Source: Mansonella perstans (taxonomy: Eukaryota; Nematoda; Chromadorea; Rhabditida; Onchocercidae). Taken from it: a stretch of 64,000 nt of DNA. Numbering within the stretch: position 1 is the first letter of the stretch; each line of letters starts with the position of its first letter. Position numbers and translations under genes: made by a program. Positions 39,019 through 52,106 of this stretch are shown here, in pieces. The stretch is taken from the NCBI GenBank assembly GCA_037074765.1, contig JBAMDO010000050.1, positions 241,443 to 305,442 of the forward strand, given 5' to 3'. The notes beneath the pieces are model-generated. The model worked only from the letters and a program-made list of their open reading frames with translations. It had not been told where the DNA came from and did no database searches.

Positions 39019-42000
39019 TTATCTAAGTGAAACATCAGATGGCGTCGACGAGTAATCGAGTAAACGTTGTTGCTGAGCAAATTTAATGGATGAGATAAAA
39101 TGACTACTTGGTAACAGCATGTGTTTCGTGCTTTCCATTGATGATGAAGCTATCGAGGAATTAATTCTACTGTTCGTTGACACTTGTAGATGGTGGGTCT
39201 CTTCATCACTGTATTCCATTCTCGGATCAATACGAACCCGATGAGGGGTTGTAACCTGAAAACATAAGAAAAATCAAGATTGTTTGTCAAGCTGATCATT
39301 GCCACAGTAAATTTTTAAACACAGCACGTGTTAATAATAAAATCCACTTAAAAAAAAGACACTAAGAGTAGATGAAGAAATACGGATTGGGCCACCTACT
39401 GTTTACTTGTGAGTAAAACTAACTGAAAAAATCAAACATCTACACATTAGTACAGAGAAAGATGATTACATCCTTTGAATAGGAAGATGGAGGACTGTGA
39501 ATTCTGGTACTAGCATTAAGTGCACGATATCGCTGTTTTCGCCTGTTTCTGTTGAAACCTGAATCACCACCACTATGCTGCAAATGAATCCGCATTCCAG
39601 CTGGTTTCACGACACCATATATCGACAAACTATAAATTATTGACGCCATTCATATAATTTTTCTTAAGCCTTACTTCTTAATTTATTTATGATTCTTCAC
39701 ATTCGATTTTTTTTTATGTAACTTTCGCTGGTTAAGCGACGCTCGATCTAACCTGATTACAGCAAAAAGCTCAAAATTCTGAGTTTATGTGAACTATAAA
39801 CACCTTGCGGCAGAAGGCGGTGGTGCAAAAAATTTCCGAGAATTCGTTTTGGTCGCAGCAGCACTGACTGTAGTAAACACTGAACTCCTTTTTGAAGAAT
39901 TACCATTGAGTGCTTGGTAATATGATATTATGTCGGTTGAAAACCGTGAATTTGGTGGAGGTAATGCGTTATATAACGAAGATGATGTTCCAAACGAGTA
40001 GGTACGAAGTTGGAACTACAAAAGGCGAAATGAAGCTTGTATTTTATTACAAACAGCAATCAGTGAGCAAATACGGTTGTAGTAAAAGAAATTTATTTAA
40101 GAAATTCCTTAACAACATACTTCAATCCGGGCTCCATCTGGATCTGCTGGCAGTAGTACTCGCGCCTCAGCATTCATTGGCAGTGAATGTGTTGCTATTA
40201 CATGAGCTGAGTTTTGTCCTAATGATCGTTGCTTTGAAAAATAGCAGCAGCACAAACTCACAATAATTAGTGTCAAAAAAAACACTGCCAACAGCATGAT
40301 CAATGCGGATGAAGGTGATATGGTTGTAGCAGTCGTCATTGTTGTACCAAATCCAGCACACAGCTAGAAATTCATAAGCGCGATTCGAGATATTTCAGTG
40401 AACAAAAAACCTCAGCCTTTTAAATGTCTTCAATAAGCCTTCCGAATTAATAGAAGTTTTAACCTGCTTCTCTTCATCCTGACCAGCATAACAGTTGCTA
40501 ATACCATCACAGATCAACTCTCGGCTGATGCATTCAACTGGATGCAATGCAGCATTTGGTCCAAAAGTACAGTCAAAATAAAGAAGTGGATTAGCACATC
40601 GGCAATGAGTCTCGTCTGATCCATCAGTACAATCTTCTGCTCCTAAATGAAAAAAAAAACATATGGGAAATACACTACCTTACAATTGCTAGCACTTTCG
40701 AAAAATCAGTTTACAAACCCTAGATTGGGAAAATGAATGAATAACCGTTACAAATAAGCGCTCGGGCAATTGATGTTTTCTTATTGTCACATGGCCACTT
40801 ATCAAATGTAACATTGCCGCACCACTGCAAAGATTCATCACTGCCATCGGTGCAATCATGATGCCCATCACATTTTGCCATTGCATGTATGCATTCTTGT
40901 CCATCATCACATTTAAACTGCCAGTGAAGACATGATGCATGTTTAAAACAGTAGGTTCCACTGAAATTATGACTCCAGTTTCGAAATATGAACAAGATAT
41001 TCCTCAGTTAAGTAACCCTAACCTTGGAGCTTGTAAGCCAAATCCAAGAGGACAGAGACATTGATGACGTTTCCTGGAATCTCGAGGGATTTGGCACAAG
41101 TGCGAACAGTGTGATACCGCACAAGTATGGTTTAAATTTACATTAAAGTCCCTTTCGATACTACCAACTACTGTCAATGCAAGAACACGCTTGACTGAGA
41201 AAGGCGACGATGTGCTCCATTTCAATTCATCCAAGGAAACGGTAGAAATATCATCCACCAATTCCAATAACAGATCATCATATCTGCAATTAAAAGAACA
41301 GGAAAACTGGCCTCCACATCCAGTAAACTAAACCACAGATTAGCTCTGACTGGGATTACTAAACCACGGACTACAAAAAAAAACCAAGTAACTAAACCAC
41401 AAATTAACTCTGACTGGGATTCATTTTTCACAATAATTATCAGTTTCTTCTCATTGATTGGAATCATATCAATATCCGAAGGTCGCGCTCTAATGTGATG
41501 ACGTACATCCGAAAACACAAGGGCATCTCGCGACCACAATCCTAAAAACAAATTGAATTTACCTGCTATCATTTTTTGATGTTTGCTTTGCTTTCAATTA
41601 CTTGCATCTCAGTGATCAGTAAACAATACTGGGTAACATAATGTGAAATCTTAAGTCTACTAAACAAAGCGGTCGGTATTTCTCACACTAAATGAGTTAT
41701 TTCTTAATTCCAAAAATAACTTTTTTTTTCACGATATACGTAAAGAACATAATGAACACGCAAAACTAACCGTTTGCTGTCGTATAGTATAAACGATCGT
41801 TGATTTGATAAGCTTGAAGTTTCACGATGTGTTTTAGATTTAGTGTTTCCCACTGCACACACTGGCGACCATTCAACGAACACCGAATAATCACAGGTAT
41901 AGAGCCACCATCATCCACGTAAAAAAGGAGGCTGAAATAACTAATCATCAGTATACGATTCCTCAAAATTTAGCGATTAAACCAAAAAAAAACAAACAAA

Positions 42001-45000
42001 TTAAATAAAAGTTCCTGTAAAGAAACGTACTTTAACCTAGGGAAAAGAGCAATTTGTCGAGGATGAGGAGGTCGACCAGTTACTGGAGAACGCTCTTTTC
42101 CTGACACAACAACACCGATATATTCCAAATGATCATTATTCTGAAGAAAAATGAAATAATTTTGCTATAATAATTAATTGGAGAACATGTAAATACGAAT
42201 TACCTTTATACGCCAGACATGAATGGATGATGCATGGCTCAGCCCATGTTCTGCGCATGAAACAAATATCTGTCGACCGATTTCATCAACTGCTAAGTGG
42301 AAAAGTATTGCACAGTTCGAACGTTTCGATAATGTAATTGTCTGGGTCTAAAAATAATTATCGATACTGCAGAAATAAACTTTGGGAATGAAAAGCGTGA
42401 CAAAGTGTATACCATGGAATGTGATAAATCTGATGATCGTTTAATAACTCTATCATCATTAGAATCAATCCAGTAAATGGAACGATTTGCAGAAAATAAA
42501 TCAGCACCCACTGAAACTGGTGTACCAACATTTGTCACTGACAGAATTGAATAAGGATCCTGAAATTATATTAAATTACAGATTTTGGAAATTTGAAAAA
42601 TTCTGGATATGAAGTCGTACATTTTTCCAGAATATGTCACCGGTAACCGCTTGTCTCAGGTTGAAGCGTATGAAACGACCTCGGATGGCAACCAACAGAA
42701 AGTGCTTTGGCGCTAAAATCAAGCAGTATTTCAGAAAAACAACAAATTAACGTTCCCCATTCAGAATATAAGAATATGAATATTTTTCTCACTGTCCGCA
42801 AAAAAATTTTAATAAGAACAACTTACGCAGGCACTTTTCTCCAACATGATCAAACGTGAAATGATCCTCACAAAAACACTTCGCGCTTGCATTGTATGAG
42901 CTTCCACTAACTGCTACGCATATATCACTACACCCACCATTGTTTTGGACACAAGTATTCCAACCTGAACAGGATAAGTGATCACAAACTGTGAAAATTT
43001 TAATTAAAAGAATACATAAACTTCTCTATTCAAGTGCCCTACTTCATGTTTATATTCAACAACTCTAAAAACAATTTTGATCCCAATTCAAACACTTCCT
43101 GTTTTGATCTCTTTAACAAATCCATCTTATCCCTACTTCAGTAGTAGTTATTGGGAGAGTTCATAAGCACTGAGTGCGGCCAAATTGTTTAATTGACTCG
43201 TAATTAAAGAACAAACAAATCGCCCACCTTCACTCATCTGTGCATGTGCAACAGCAAGATTTGTAACATGACTGATACCATCATGCAAAACTGTTAATGT
43301 GTGACCGCTATACAGATCAATAGTATTGCTATTCATATTAGCAATGTATATTTGTCGATTATAAACAGCCAATGCAGTAGGTAACAACTGTCCACTATAT
43401 AGCAAACGAACACGACCTCTTCCTGCAAATGATTTGATTTCTCACCTTAAAAAATTCATTTTCTAAGAGCGTGACATGATATTATTTTAATCCACATTAG
43501 AAATATGACAAATGCAACAAATTTAAACATGCTTTAAAAAACGATTACAAACAGCCAGTGCTGTGAGCAACTTATAAACTTATGCAGAACTTTTTTTTTT
43601 CAAAGCAGACTCTATCTAAGTGTTCTTAAACAAAACTTTTTGAAGAAAAAAAATTTTGACACTTCAAAATGCACATCACAGCTTATTGAAGCACGAAAAT
43701 GAAGCTTAACATTTTAAATTGAGTCTATATCATTAGACAATCGTCCATCCACTACTGAATTAAAAATCCAATAATCTACCTTCTTATCTGGGAAAACAAA
43801 AAACAAACCGCTGAAATCAGAAATGGAAACTCCACCTCCTCGTTCATCCAGCTCTGACCACACCAACAATTCAGAATCAAAATCAATTGCGAGCGCATTA
43901 ACTGTGTCAAGCTGTTGAACAATAACTTTGCCTCCTGATTGCGCACCGTGGAGAGGTATTTTCTAATTATGCAATACAATGTAAAATGCAAGACAAGAAA
44001 TCTAGAGATGGTCTTAATCAAACTATTATCAAAAGAATGCTAAACGAACAAACAAGACGAACATGAAACTATGGAATAAAGCAAATTAAACAAAAAGGCA
44101 ACCACTTCAACCCAAAAAATAAATTCCTAGATTAAAAATAAATGCACAGAATTTATTCATCAAACAAAACGAAAGCATTATGAAACAAGAATATACTTAC
44201 ATTTATAGTTATTTTCTGTCGGTCGTAATAATTAACAAAAACCAGAAATCGCTGAAGTGGATGGATGACTAAATATCGAGGATCGATATTTTCCCATGCA
44301 ATTGTACGATGACGACGACCGTCGCCACGAACCATTTCAATTCGACGTTGTTCTATATTACACCTTAAAATAATTAAGATTACAGTGAAACATGGATGTC
44401 AGCATATTTCGCATTCTAAAAAAATTCATTGTCTAACCAATAAATATTTGAGGTGATCCAGTCCACCGCAATATAATTCACCGCGTTTCCTTCATACACA
44501 GTTTCCAAACCAGAGCCATTAAAAAAAGCGCTACGAAGTAGTGAACGAATCGAGCGACCACGTCCTTCTGATGACCAAAAAATTCTCTGGGAAATCTAAA
44601 CAAGGTATTAATGTAATTTAAAGACGAAGATGACCATGATCAACCGCACTGCATCAGATAAAGTATCATGTTGAGACAAAGCAGTTTTACTCATAACAGG
44701 AAAAAACTGAGTCATTCCGATGAACATATATCAAAAAAAAACCTGGTTGATATTCACGCTTATTGGAGCTGATATCATATCAGCAATATTGATACGGTGA
44801 TTATTAGCCGGAGCTGCTTCCAAAGAAATTCTCATGATGTCGTTAGCTGTGTTTACTAAAGGGTTTTGCGTGTAAATGAGAAATGCAGCAGGCATAATGC
44901 ATGTTTTATTGTCTACTTGCAACTCATAACCAACCGGACAGACACATCCTCTTTCGCCATTTGGTCTGCAAAAAATATTATCAGTTGTTTCGAATATATC

Positions 45001-48000
45001 TTTAATTTGTTCATCGCAGAAAAAGAAGTAAAGTAGTCAACCAGCTTAACTTTGAAAGTTTTGGACAACGTTCTTTTGACAAAGTTCACTAATGTTACAT
45101 TTAATAAACGAAAACAAGTCTTTCGTAGAAAGACTATAATAAACCTCCAGTGCTTCAAAATTATACTCGAATTTAAAAACTCACAGCTTAACACAAATGT
45201 GCGAGCATCCACCATTACTTATCTGACACGGAGAAACACCCTCTGGGATATGATTCAGGCTAACCGCTCGAATACCCATTTGACCGAAGATAACTGCATC
45301 AGATACCACAGATAACTGTGCATCAGAGAAAGATTCATTATGCTGAGGTACACGAAACACTGTTATCTTACGACCGTACAGTGAATTGCAGTACAAAGAG
45401 TTACCTGCAAGTGACAATCTCGTTCAATTCAATATATGCCTTTTATTAGAAACAAAGTTGGAACTGATCGACATGTTCGTTTCTAACAGAAATCCAAAGT
45501 TGCGGGAGGTAAAATAGTATGATGCAATACTGTGAAAACCACTATACTGTGAAATTTTTTTTCATCTGCAATGAGGCTCCAACTTCACTCCATGACTTCT
45601 AATCAAATCTTGATTAAAACAGCTGCCAAAATTTCGTAAACGGAAGATTTAAAAATTTCTGAATACAGACAAATGAAAAAATGAACAACCTAATATAGTA
45701 AGCGAATAGGGATGGTTGACACTTTCTGAAAAAACCTGAACATCCAACTTTCCGTCAAGAGTCACCGATTTAATAAATGATCGACTTCCTTCTGCCCAAT
45801 ATAAGCGTTTATGCATTGCATCAACCACAATTCCATTTGGCCAGGCATCTTTCTCCAGCGAAACCTAAATAACAATACTGCTCTCTATGTAAATGGTGTA
45901 AGATGTGAATATATAATAGGAATACTAACCAAGGAACGAAATTAAAAAAAACCAAAACATACAAGCACTCGTCTGTGTGAACCATCTAGCCATGCTTTCT
46001 CAATACGACTCGTGCTTTCGTGCCAATCTGAGAAAAACATGTAGCCACCATCCGGATCCAAGGCTAAACCGCGTGGCTGTTTCAGTCCGTGCGATATTAC
46101 TATCTGTCGTTCTTTGCCAGACAAGCTTTGCATCTAAAGGAGTTAAAAACAAGCAAAATGAATAAATCAACAAAAACTTCATAAAGTGAAAATGATAAAG
46201 ATCAGAAGAGTCGAAATGCGGTTAAATATTTCAAGTTAATGGAGATTGCTGTAGCAGGTACAAATTACTGATGATCTAGATGAACTGGACAGATTTAGTC
46301 AACAAATGACGTCTGCATAAGCTTTTCAAAGTAATAAACAAGCAATTACTAGAAAACGAGCGACATTAAGAACCTTGATTTGTGCAACATTACTATCTAA
46401 CCAATACAGATTACGATTCAACCAGTCAACAGCCAGAGCATCGGAAATTAACTTATCTGAATCCTCAACAAAAACCTGGAAATAAGAAACACAAACGTCA
46501 ATAGTAGCCGAAAACTACAATAAATGTTATCCAAAGACTAGTTGTTCAGGTCAATTTTACAAGACAAAACAGTTCCATTAGACTTCGTGAAAAAATGACC
46601 TCCATTCCTGTGCCATCTGGATTACACCTACGAATAACACCCATGCCTCCATCAATAATGAACAATTTCTTGTCGATTGGATCAAAATCGACATGCACAA
46701 CTTTAGTCTCCCGTATCTCAGAAGCTGCGTTTGGAAGTGGTAAAGGTGTACGATATGTCGTATCTAGCGAAATAAAAATCAAGCCTGACGTCGTCGCCAC
46801 ATACAGTAAACGTTCTATTCCTGAAATTCCAAGAACAGTAGGAATAAAAACTAGCATACCGAATATTTTCTCATATAACTTCACAAATTTTCAAGGAAAC
46901 ATCACATAGCACACAAAAACCTGAAACAGAATGAACGGAAACACATAACTTCATCAATTCTATAAAAAAGAATAGGATTTTTAAGTTGAAAAAATTGCGA
47001 TCCAAATCATGATGCAGTATTTTTATCTACCAAGATTTTGCAAAATTATTCCGGAATTTATCGTCCATAAATTAGCATTACTATCATCAAATACTTCAAT
47101 GAGTGTCAGAATAAACAATACTGAAAATAACCAGCCACCATTAGGTGAACACGTTAAGCGATCTTGAAGAAGACGCACTCCCACAGGACATAGGCATGAC
47201 CGCCAAGGTGCACCAGGAATCAGCACGCAGATGTGTGAACAGCCCCCATTTTTTGACCCACAAGGATTCAACGACTGCCCTGAAATAGAGGAAGCAAAAT
47301 TTCTGATAACATTAATCTCTAGAGTTAGATAATTTGAAGTTTTTTAGAGTTCGTGTTGATATTTTTACTCTAAAATCACGAAGAACTTCAGAAATGATTT
47401 AGAAAGGAATGTACAGAAACCTACTCAGCGGCTGAACCTGTTTATCGGATACCACCAGGGTTTCAACGCCACTTGAATTAATCACCTGACGAATTGTACG
47501 ATCACAGTCCGCTTTATCACATACAGTTATGCCGGAATTCTGATTCGTCACCGATGTCCATATCAGATAATCCTAATTTTTTTTTGTTAAAGCAGAGATT
47601 TAAAAAAAATACAAAACTTTCCAGCTCCAAATTACTGCAGAAAAAGATATTCAATTGCAGAAATTTATATGGCTTATGACTACGTGATTCACAATCAAAG
47701 ATTTTTAGACAAGACTAAAACGATTTTCGAACCAACTACATACATCGAAAACATCAAGGTAAAAGGCGTTGACTTTACTAGCAACTGGTCGGCACGATTC
47801 ACGATCATATAATGAACAACTCCAAATTTGTGAATCATCCAGTGATGTCAGAGTACGAACATAGTACAACATCCGACCTGCCTTAAAAATAATAGAAATT
47901 TTTTCAAAAAAAAGGAAAAATCTGAGACTCATAGGCAACCTTTATCCCTAAATGAAGGCATTCTGACCAACAATTTGACAATTTCATTCAAGTGATCGAT

Positions 48001-50298
48001 GGTGGAACATGACGACCGCTGACTGTGATATAACCACTGATATAACTATTATTGATCAACAGATCACTATTTTTCATTCTAATATGAGATGGTCCACTAC
48101 CAACAAATGACTTGAAAAGAATGACCAGACAAACTCCGCTTATACCCAAGTTATATTGAAAAAAATAGTCTACAGCGACTAACTGCTGTCACAAACGCAT
48201 ATAAAACAATTCCTTTGCAAAAATTTGTAGTCATAATTTATAAAAGTGAATTCACCTGCTCAAGCGTAAGAGCAGATGTGGCAACCACATCCGTAGTATC
48301 ATCCTTGAAACAGTGAGGATCGTGATGTCGACCGTCCATCCATGCTCGCTCAATACGTTTATGCACGCGATTTAACCAATATATATAGCTAACAAAAAAC
48401 TTTGAAGTGCAGAAATGACAAATTTGAACATGAATGAAATCCATCTGAATTTAAAAACGAATTCAAGCAAGCTGAAAGCACTAAACATGCAACAGCTCTT
48501 GAAACAAATTTGATTTTTTGATAGGTTGTGCAGTGATAATATAGAAAAGAAATTATTACCCATCGACTGGATCAAGCACAAGCGAATGAAGAGCATCAAC
48601 TCGAGAATTTTGATTTTCAAAACTGGAATCCAGTGCAATAGCACAAGTGGTTCGACCATCCAAAGGACACACTTCAATGCGTCCAGCATTATGTATACTA
48701 GCTATTTCAACACCCACGTATCTTAAATACGCTTTTATAAATAAAATCTTGCTTTCATTGCTTAACGATATAAGCCTTTAATGTATGCATAACTGTATTT
48801 TAGTTATACCAACTTTCAGAAGTTCTATTTCTCTAACTGCGACTCTTTTCGAGAGCGCTCTACCTCATATGCCCATAAAAAAGAATTTTGCTTTGACTTT
48901 TATGGATTATTTTTTATCAAGAGTAATTGTCCATGCTTTGTAATTTTCTGAAAGTTGGACAAGCCAAATTAAAGACTTCAGAGGCACTATAATATGAAAA
49001 AACTTGGATTATCTTGTAGACACAAGCATTATATAAAAATCCACCCACATGGCGGAGTCTTCAAAATGAAATAAGAAATCAAGCTTAAAGAAAGATGTTC
49101 GACAAGACACCCCAGACTATGAAAAATCTATTTAGAGCTCAAGGCTCAGCGATGTTACAGTTCGCTTCCACAGTAAATGCCGATACCAAAATAAAATAAA
49201 TTAACTATTTTTCCCGTTCCAAAACTTTTCAAAATTTTCAAATACCAAATATAAGAAAAGTTTAGAAAAATGCATACAGTTTGCCAGTTACCCAGTCGAT
49301 AGCAAGTGAAGTGACTGTTTCCTCGACAACACCATGACTGCGATATACATATGATGGAACTTCGCTGTCATTATTAAAAGCAATAACACGGATATTACCA
49401 TTAGATGAACGCAGCCAGCTTTCCATATAAGCCAAGATGTTCTGCAGCAAGCGTTGCATTCAGTTACAATTTGACATTTGTTTGTAATACCTCTAGTTCG
49501 AGACTAAATATTATTAAAATATATTTCCTATTATAAAAAAAAAACTAATAAAGTAATGAAAACTGAAATTGACAAATACTAATAATGGAATGCGGGGGTT
49601 TTTTTTTTTGCGCTATCTTAACTGATATAAGAAGAAATTTTTTGTATATTCACAAAGTGTTAAAATAATGGATGAAGTATATCTTTCTCTTTACCAACTA
49701 ATCATGGAAAAATGCAACAATACAAGAAGTAAAAATACGCACATATTTGGTTAGGTAAAAAATAGACCAATACAAATTTTAGATATTACCGATGAATAAT
49801 ATAACTATATAAATTACGCCTTCCTCCAAACTCATTTTCAAAAATATAGTAATTCCGAACTCTGCCAGCATCGAACGCGATGAGAACAGGAAACGACTCA
49901 TCGATACCAGCAACGATTTCTGTCGCCGATGTGATCGTAGTTTTATCAATGTCCAGCATTAACTGTATGATAGTTTTCCGTTGTCGAGCTAACACTGGAA
50001 CTTTTGTCAATACTGCTAAAAAAGCATTAGAATGACTGCATAATATATTTATATTTTGGGATAATTAACATTCTGCTTTCGATACATCAAAATCATCTTT
50101 GCCTTTCAGGCACTACAGCTTAGTGTTTCGTTTTGTTTTTTTGAAGTAGAATAAAGCAAAAATGGACAGAAGAATTTAAATATCGTCAAATATATGTTTA
50201 CAATATCTTAAATTTATGAGATCTTCTAGTAAGAATAATAAATAACCTCGTTCGATAAGAATATAACATAGAACGAAGCTGAAAAGATTTCCTTTCAT
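39019..50298 (-). CDS. LRP5/LRP6/Arrow-type Wnt co-receptor
   Basis: About 32 exons on the minus strand. Exon 1 (50247-50298) holds a signal peptide (MKGNLFSFVLCYILIE). YWTD-type propeller 1 lies at about 47424-50015, EGF1 at about 47140-47280 (NPCGSKNGGCSHICVL), propeller 2 at about 45270-46890, EGF2 at about 44900-45260 (PCQISNGGCSHICV, CVCPVGYELQVDNKTCIMP), propeller 3 at about 43175-44890, EGF3 at about 42827-42989, propeller 4 at about 41140-42712 and EGF4 at about 41023-41130. Three LDLa repeats follow (40464-40960; CDGHHDCTDGSDE, CNGAEDCTDGSDE), then a TM helix (40121-40363; LIMLLAVFFLTLIIVSLCCCY) and a tail of roughly 170 residues ending at 39019. Four propeller/EGF units plus three LDLa repeats is the plan specific to LRP5/6/Arrow, which binds Wnt with Frizzled and inhibits the Axin/GSK3 complex. 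The segment after EGF2 (AAFLIYTQNP) matches that family especially well. The tail is short and lacks perfect PPPSPxS motifs. One tail splice phase is uncertain. Confidence 0.93.
39804..39867 (-). other. Likely tail exon of the LRP gene carrying a diverged PPPSPxS motif
   Basis: It has a TACTACAG acceptor and a CGCAAG/GTGTTT donor. In the frame that joins in phase to exon 39470-39629 it reads RKFFAPPPSAAS. The upstream join needs a donor GTTAAG eight bases past the stronger GTATGT at 40120, because the GTATGT site leaves the wrong phase. The acceptor at 39879 would also work. Confidence 0.55.
41326..41421. repeat. Imperfect direct repeat that copies a splice donor of the LRP gene
   Basis: A unit of about 32 bp (aactaaaccac ... 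ctctgactgggatt) occurs at 41326-41357 and 41389-41421, with a partial copy near 41358-41370. The second copy holds the used donor at 41408; the first has CT in place of the GT dinucleotide. Confidence 0.75.
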
Positions 50299-51367
50299 GT
50301 CACTTCATCGGCCATGAAATCCACTCTGCTTGAGTTACTAAAACTGAAATATACATATAGATATAGAATGATGCAAAGAAAGGAAACTAAATCAATAAAC
50401 AGATAAATTTATGGATCACATTTGAAGTCATTTTTAGAATTTCTACATACAACATAAAGTCACTCACGCACATAAAATTTTATTGACATACAGTCATCCA
50501 CGCCGAAGTATCGTCATCTGCTCATCTGCTATCGTCATCTTCGTCATCTGCATTCGTGAGTACTACCAATGTTTGCATACTACTATGTACATCTTCTACC
50601 TTACGGTGGCACAAATTTCAATTACAAAATTGATGGATTGATAGTTCCAGTTAGGTTGAATGGGTCAAAATAGATGAGAGTCTAGATTGCGCTACTTTAA
50701 TTATCTGCTTTCATCACTTTCTAGAATTAAATTAGTGGTTTCACAAAAAGTTAAAATAATTAATCTGATATTTAATTTCCATTAAACAGAGCTAAGACCT
50801 TTCATCGTCCATTTTCGGACTTTATATAAAAATAAACATCGACTATACAGACTGAGTGTTTCTCACATTCAAAATAATTTCTTTCCAAGAACTTCAATAT
50901 AGTTTAAGGCCATTTTAGTAAAAGATATGATTAGTGTTACTATAATAATATATAAACATTGTCACTTAATTGTGAACTCTCAGTAATTTGATTTGTCAAT
51001 CCCTTATAAACAATCCACACCTATACAAAACCTTCTCTAATTATGATTAAGATTATTTAGTTTGCACGCAGTTTTGTATCAGTTCGACGTCCAATTTCCC
51101 TCTTCCGCTCCTATTCATCCTTCAACTCCAAAAATTTTCTCTCTTTTCACAAATAAGAAACTCATTTGTTACTCCATTCGTTAATAATGCTATCAACACC
51201 ATCAATAAACTTTTACCAACAACGCACTTTTGTGTCAAGTAACGAAAAAAAAAACTTCATTATCAGTCTCTTCCAAATAAAGTAAAATAAAAATTTCACG
51301 ACATTCTCCTTTATAAACAATTACGATTTATTGTATGCTTGTCATATTTCATGATCATTTAAACCAA
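50299..51367. other. Upstream region of the LRP gene; promoter expected, none identified
   Basis: AT-rich sequence between the start codon at 50298 and the small inverted repeat. No coding exon was recognised. A core promoter motif cannot be assigned by eye. Confidence 0.5.
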
Positions 51368-52010
51368 CAAGCACTGATACTTATTTATCACTTCCTGTAC
51401 TTCTAATCCACCCTGCGGCAAGTTTTTACGATACATGTGTCAACAAACTTGATTACATATGTGTTGCCAAACAAGAAAAAAAGGTATGTTTTCATGATTA
51501 AATCCCTCCAAGGGTTCAAGAAAAAAGCATCTAAAAACTGACATTTATTGATTATTATTCTTCTTAGCTGAATCATCACCTTCATTTGAATTTTCAGGCA
51601 AATCCGATCTATTTGGATCCGGAAGTGCTGTATTCTGAGAATCTTCTACATATTCAATTTTCTATTGTTCATAGCTATTGTTCATAATCTATTGTTCATA
51701 ATTCATAATCTATTGTTCATAATCTTCTACATATTCAATCTTCTACATATTCAATTTTTTATCAAATAGATCGGATTTGCCTGAAAATTCAAATGAAGGT
51801 GATGATTCAGCTAAGAAGAATAATAATCAATAAATGTCAGTTTTTAGATGCTTTTTTCTTGAACCCTTGGAGGGATTTAATCATGAAAACATGCCTTTTT
51901 TTCTTGTTTGGCAACACATATGCAGTTAAGTTTGTTGATACATGTATCGCAAAAACTTGCCGCAGCGTGGATTAGAAGTATAGGAAGTGATAAATAAGTA
52001 TCAGTGCTTG
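51368..52010. repeat. Inverted repeat, arms of about 245 bp, spacer of about 150 bp
   Basis: The left arm (about 51368-51614) and right arm (about 51764-52010) are near-perfect reverse complements; each encodes the same 60-codon frame on opposite strands with only a few changes. The spacer is made of tandem pieces: about four copies of a ctattgttcataat-like unit and three of tcttctacatattcaat. The structure could form a long hairpin. It abuts the truncated eEF2K fragment. Confidence 0.9.
51543..51662 (-). other. Possible orphan C-terminal exon inside the inverted repeat
   Basis: After an acceptor-like CAATAG the minus strand reads an acidic, hydrophilic tail (KIEYVEDSQNTALPDPNRSD, then LPENSNEGDDSAKKNNNQ) and a TAA. 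Its last ~24 codons are copied in opposite orientation in the right arm (51764-51835). No parent gene is identified, and it may be chance. Confidence 0.3.
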
Positions 52011-52106
52011 AGCATATAGAAATTGTTAAGATTTTGGATAGGATAGAACGCTTACTTTTATTAAATCAACTACAAACTGCTAATTATCTTTATTAAAACA
52101 AACTGC

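Noticed and set aside
40689..40961. 90-codon minus-strand frame overlapping the LDLa exon
   Set aside because: It is the wrong frame. The adjacent frame gives the Cys-rich LDLa repeats (CDGHHDCTDGSDE).
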